Positions 14,223-17,397 of a DNA stretch of 17,397 nucleotides are shown here, in pieces. The notes below the pieces were generated by a model, which saw only the letters and a list, made by a program, of their open reading frames with translations, had not been told where the DNA came from and made no database searches. Origin of the DNA: CAAGNP01 sp045603545 (GTDB lineage: Bacteria; Bacteroidota; Bacteroidia; Bacteroidales; UBA932); NCBI GenBank assembly GCA_045603545.1, contig JAZUMG010000037.1, forward strand, positions 1 through 17,397. Reading direction: 5' to 3'. The position numbers and the translations under genes are program-made. Within the stretch, counting starts at the first letter, position 1, and the number at the start of each line of letters is the position of its first letter.

Positions 14223-14244
14223 ACACCCGAACGGGATCGGGTGT
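14223..14244 (-). terminator. second terminator downstream of tRNA-Met
   Basis: A perfect 8-bp stem ACACCCGA / TCGGGTGT with a 6-nt loop. On the minus strand it is followed by CTTTTTC, so it acts on leftward transcription. Confidence 0.75.
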
Positions 14245-14269
14245 GACAATATGGGGTAAATACAAACAA

Positions 14270-14302
14270 AAAAGAGACTGACCTAAAAAGTCAATCTCTT
14301 TT
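14270..14302 (-). terminator. first terminator downstream of tRNA-Met
   Basis: On the minus strand the stem AAAAGAGATTGAC / GTCAGTCTCTTTT (one mismatch) ends in a T-run, 10 nt after the tRNA. Confidence 0.82.
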
Positions 14303-14311
14303 GAAAATGGG

Positions 14312-14386
14312 TGGACCCGGCTGGGCTTGAACCAGCGACCCCCTGATTATGAGTCAGGTGCTACTAACCGACTGAGCTACGGGTCC
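14312..14386 (-). tRNA. tRNA-Met (anticodon CAU), elongator type
   Basis: Acceptor GGACCCG / CGGGTCC, anticodon stem-loop CCTGA-CTCATAA-TCAGG (anticodon CAT), T arm GCTGG-TTCAAGC-CCAGC, discriminator A at 14312. CCA is not encoded. Position 1 pairs normally with 72 and the anticodon stem lacks the three G-C pairs of initiators, so it is an elongator Met or a lysidine-modified Ile(CAU). The loop resembles elongator Met tRNAs. The D stem has a weak fourth pair. Confidence 0.93.
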
Positions 14387-14395
14387 AAAATCACA

Positions 14396-14427
14396 ACCTT
14401 TAACGGCAGCAATGTGCCGTCAAAGGT
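14396..14427 (-). terminator. hairpin after rpsJ, possible terminator
   Basis: Stem ACCTTT(g)ACGGCA / TGCCGT(t)AAAGGT with one mismatch and a 6-nt loop, 19 nt after the rpsJ stop. The tail (TGTGATTTT) is only moderately T-rich. It overlaps the -7 box of the tRNA-Met promoter. Confidence 0.55.
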
Positions 14428-14451
14428 ATGTAATTCTTTGATATTATCAAA
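14421..14451 (-). promoter_or_regulatory. tRNA-Met promoter
   Basis: Minus strand TTTG (14448-14451), 19 bp, TACCTTTG (14421-14428). The -33 element overlaps the rpsJ stop codon. The start would be about 30 nt before the tRNA. Confidence 0.8.
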
Positions 14452-14752
14452 CTTTAATTTCTACTTCAACACCGCTAGGAAGTTCAAGTTTCATCAAAGC
14501 GTCTACAGTGCTAGGGGTAGAGCTATAGATGTCAAGAAGACGGCGGTAAGAATTAAGTTCGAATTGCTCACGTGATTTTTTGTTCACGAAAGTCGAACGG
14601 TTAACTGTGAAGATCTTCTTGTCTGTAGGAAGTGGAATAGGACCATTTACCACAGCGCCAGTAGCCTTAACAGTCTTTACGATCTTATCAGCTGATTTGT
14701 CAACCAATGCGTGATCGAAAGATTTTAGTTTAATTCTAATTTTTTGGCTCAT
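14447..14752 (-). CDS. rpsJ: 30S ribosomal protein S10, 101 aa
   Basis: The sequence MSQKIRIKLKSFDHALVDKSA is the universal S10 start. GPIPLPTDKKIFTVNRS and YRRLLDIYSST are the conserved core, including the loop that contacts NusB/NusE partners. Length is normal. The frame runs to 14782 but ATG 14752 is the conserved start. It is the third gene after rpsG and fusA. It is followed here by a hairpin and tRNA-Met rather than rplC. Confidence 0.98.
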   Translation of the reverse strand: MSQKIRIKLKSFDHALVDKSADKIVKTVKATGAVVNGPIPLPTDKKIFTVNRSTFVNKKSREQFELNSYRRLLDIYSSTPSTVDALMKLELPSGVEVEIKV

Positions 14753-14789
14753 ATTATTATTTTTTTTCTTTATCAATAACAAATGCTAA

Positions 14790-16907
14790 TTATTCTTCAT
14801 CATCAGCAGGTTTTCTGCCACCTGATTTCTCGATGATCTCCTTAGCCAAGTTAGCAGGTACCTCTGCGTAGTGAGAGAACTCCATTGTACTTGTTGCTCT
14901 ACCTGAAGAAAGGGTTCTCAAGATGGTAACATAACCGAATTGCTCTGAAAGTGGAACTTTAGCTTTAACGATTCTTGCGTTACCTTTTGAGTCCATATTT
15001 GTAATCTGACCACGACGTTTGTTAAGGTCACCGATTACATCACCCATATAATCCTCTGGAGTTACCACCTCAAGTGACATGATAGGCTCCATAAGTACTG
15101 GGCTTGCTTTAGGAAGTGCATGACGGAATGCCATTCTCGCAGCGATTTCAAATGACAATGCATCTGAGTCTACAGGGTGGAATGAACCATCTTTAAGGAT
15201 AACCTTCATAGATGTTACCTCATAACCAGCCAATACACCATTTACCATTGCAGATTTGAAACCTTTCTCTACTGCAGGGATAAACTCACGAGGAACGTTA
15301 CCACCTTTAACTTCATCGATGAACTGAAGACCTGTAACACCTTCGTCTGCAGGGCCAATCTCTACGATGATATCAGCGAATTTACCTCTACCACCAGACT
15401 GTTTCTTGTAAACTTCACGATGTTGAACAGAGCTTCTGATAGCCTCTTTGTAGTTAACCTGAGGAGCACCTTGGTTGATTTCCACACCAAACTCTCTCTT
15501 AAGACGGTCAACGATGATATCCAAGTGAAGCTCACCCATACCACTGATAACGGCCTGACCAGTTTCGTGGTCTGAACGTACAGTGAATGTAGGGTCCTCC
15601 TCAGCAAGTTTGCTAAGGCCCACACCAAGTTTGTCAAGGTCTTTCTGAGTCTTAGGCTCGATAGCAAGACCGATAACTGGATCTGGGAATGAAATTGATT
15701 CCAATACGATAGGATTGTTCTCGTCGCAGATAGTATCACCTGTACGAAGCTCCTTGAAACCTACTGCAGCGCAGATATCACCTGCCTCAACGAAATCAAT
15801 AGGATTCTGTTTGTTTGAGTGCATCTGATAAAGACGGGCTACACGCTCTTTCTTGCCTGAACGGGTGTTCAAAACGTAAGAACCTGCATCAAGTTTACCT
15901 GAATATGCTCTCAAGAATGCAAGACGACCAACATAAGGGTCAGTAGCAATCTTAAATACAAGAGCACAGAAAGGTTCTTTAGCGCTTGCCTGACGAACTA
16001 CTGGAGCATCAGTCTGAGGGTTGGTACCTTTTGTCTCCTCTTTATCAAGTGGAGAAGGTAGATATCTCATAACTGAGTCAAGAAGGAACTGTACACCTTT
16101 GTTCTTGAATGAAGAACCGCAGCAAGTAGGAACAACTGCCATATCGATGGTAGCTTTTCTAAGTGCTGATACGATCTCCTCTTCAGAGATTGAATCTGGA
16201 TCTTCGAAGAATTTCTCCAAAATCTCGTCGTCGTATTCTGCAACTGCTTCGATTAGCTTGCCTCTCCACTCTTCAACTTCATCAGCCATATTTGCAGGAA
16301 TCTCTCTGTACTCATAGTTAACAAGCTCTTTGCTATCTGGGTTGTAATAGATAGCCTTGTTAGCGATAAGGTCAACGATACCTTCAAATTTGTCTTCAGA
16401 ACCGATTGGAAGACAGATTGGAACCGAATTAGCGCCTAATTTGTCTTTAATTTCTTCAACAACGGCTAGGAAGTCTGCACCGATACGGTCCATCTTATTT
16501 ACATAAGCGATCTTAGGAACGCGGTATTTGTCAGCTTGACGCCATACGGTCTCAGACTGAGGTTGAACACGGCCTACTGCACAGAATGTAGCCACTGTAC
16601 CATCAAGTACACGAAGTGAACGCTCCACCTCTACAGTGAAGTCCACGTGGCCCGGAGTGTCAATTAGGTTGATCTGGTAGTTTTCACCATTGTACTTCCA
16701 GAACGCAGTGGTAGCGGCTGAAGTAATGGTAATACCTCTCTCTTGTTCCTGTGCCATCCAGTCCATGGTAGCTGCACCATCGTGCACCTCACCAAGTTTG
16801 TGGGTCTTTCCGGTATAGAACAGAATTCTCTCCGATGTGGTAGTCTTACCAGCATCGATGTGGGCCATAATGCCAATGTTTCTGGTTAATCTTAAATCCC
16901 TTGCCAT
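14790..16907 (-). CDS. fusA: elongation factor G, 705 aa
   Basis: The translocation GTPase of the ribosome. The G domain shows P-loop AHIDAGKT (15-22), switch I region QERGITITSA, DTPGH (83-87) and NKMD (137-140). Domains II to V follow, with the domain IV region VNYKEAIRSSVQHREVYKKQSGGRGKFADI and a C-terminal domain V with GDLNKRRGQITNM. Length matches the family (about 700). It starts 12 nt after the rpsG stop; rpsJ follows after 37 nt. Confidence 0.98.
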   Translation of the reverse strand: MARDLRLTRNIGIMAHIDAGKTTTSERILFYTGKTHKLGEVHDGAATMDWMAQEQERGITITSAATTAFWKYNGENYQINLIDTPGHVDFTVEVERSLRVLDGTVATFCAVGRVQPQSETVWRQADKYRVPKIAYVNKMDRIGADFLAVVEEIKDKLGANSVPICLPIGSEDKFEGIVDLIANKAIYYNPDSKELVNYEYREIPANMADEVEEWRGKLIEAVAEYDDEILEKFFEDPDSISEEEIVSALRKATIDMAVVPTCCGSSFKNKGVQFLLDSVMRYLPSPLDKEETKGTNPQTDAPVVRQASAKEPFCALVFKIATDPYVGRLAFLRAYSGKLDAGSYVLNTRSGKKERVARLYQMHSNKQNPIDFVEAGDICAAVGFKELRTGDTICDENNPIVLESISFPDPVIGLAIEPKTQKDLDKLGVGLSKLAEEDPTFTVRSDHETGQAVISGMGELHLDIIVDRLKREFGVEINQGAPQVNYKEAIRSSVQHREVYKKQSGGRGKFADIIVEIGPADEGVTGLQFIDEVKGGNVPREFIPAVEKGFKSAMVNGVLAGYEVTSMKVILKDGSFHPVDSDALSFEIAARMAFRHALPKASPVLMEPIMSLEVVTPEDYMGDVIGDLNKRRGQITNMDSKGNARIVKAKVPLSEQFGYVTILRTLSSGRATSTMEFSHYAEVPANLAKEIIEKSGGRKPADDEE

Positions 16908-16919
16908 TCTTGTTTCTTA

Positions 16920-17396
16920 CTAAAAACGGAAGTGTGCAAAAGCCTTGTTAGCCTCTGCCATTTTGTGCATATCCTCTTTTCTCTTATAAGCAGCACCTTC
17001 GCAATTGTATGCCGCCATAATTTCTGCAGCCAACTTTTCTGCCATAGAGTGGCCCGAACGTTTACGTGCAAAAAGTATCATATTCTTCATGGCCAATGAA
17101 ACTTTTCTTGAAGGGCGCACCTCTGTTGGCACTTGGAAGTTCGCACCACCAACTCTACGGCTTTTTACTTCAACCTGTGGAGTGATGTTTTCCAATGCTT
17201 TTTTCCAAACATCGAGAGGAGCCTTGTCAGAATCTTTCATCTTCTCGCCTACCATATCAATGGCATCGTAAAAAATAGAATACGCGATACTCTTCTTCCC
17301 CTGCAACATAAGATTATTCACAAACTGTGTCACTGACACCTCGTGAAATTTAGGATCAGGAAGTAGAATCCTCTTTTTAGGCTTCGATTTTCTCAT
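16920..17396 (-). CDS. rpsG: 30S ribosomal protein S7, 158 aa
   Basis: A primary 16S rRNA-binding protein. MRKSKPKKRILLPDPKF, the helix VTQFVNNLMLQGKKSIAYSIFYDA, and VKSRRVGGANFQVPTEVRP are family signatures, and the C-terminus MAEANKAFAHFRF is standard. It is complete, ending one base from the window edge. First visible gene of the str-type operon; rpsL is expected beyond the edge. Confidence 0.98.
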   Translation of the reverse strand: MRKSKPKKRILLPDPKFHEVSVTQFVNNLMLQGKKSIAYSIFYDAIDMVGEKMKDSDKAPLDVWKKALENITPQVEVKSRRVGGANFQVPTEVRPSRKVSLAMKNMILFARKRSGHSMAEKLAAEIMAAYNCEGAAYKRKEDMHKMAEANKAFAHFRF

Positions 17397-17397
17397 T

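Overview
The window comes from a member of the Bacteroidota, most likely order Bacteroidales. The evidence is repeated -7 boxes of the TAnnTTTG type, poor Shine-Dalgarno sequences, the rpsG-fusA-rpsJ order, a DUF5117/DUF4953-type zincin, a membrane TPR-LuxR regulator, and a PheS with the CxxC...CxxC insert common in that phylum. The genus cannot be decided from the sequence.

Left part (1-2301): a divergent regulatory module. On the minus strand a stand-alone 71-residue LuxR-type DNA-binding protein is followed after 4 nt by an OmpA-like envelope protein cut by the window edge. On the plus strand a 405-residue regulator has a signal peptide, periplasmic TPRs, one membrane span and a cytoplasmic LuxR-type HTH. 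Its HTH matches the small protein at about 34 of 61 aligned positions. A noncoding stretch (2006-2301) follows and carries repeats, one of which duplicates the 3' end of umuC.

Middle (2302-8743): umuDC (Pol V type translesion synthesis) on the minus strand shares an overlapping divergent promoter with a large secreted zinc metalloprotease. Then come a rubredoxin too short for ordinary ORF calling, a TIGR04076-type small protein, and a gene that fuses a GNAT acetyltransferase to a lactonase-type beta-propeller.

Centre right (8780-13863): tRNA-Gly(GCC), pheS, and a tight three-gene operon (Gfo/Idh oxidoreductase, hexapeptide N-acetyltransferase, DegT aminotransferase). This trio resembles the WbpB/WbpD/WbpE (WlbA/B/C) enzymes that build a 3-acetamido nucleotide sugar for surface polysaccharide or lipid A. 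The operon converges on, and overlaps by 61 bp, a two-lobed GNAT-like protein.

Right part (13914-17397): tRNA-Leu(UAA), a highly structured noncoding block, tRNA-Met(CAU), and the str-type operon rpsG-fusA-rpsJ on the minus strand. The usual next gene, rplC, is replaced by tRNA genes. All three tRNA genes have a TTTG-N19-TAnnTTTG promoter with identical spacing.
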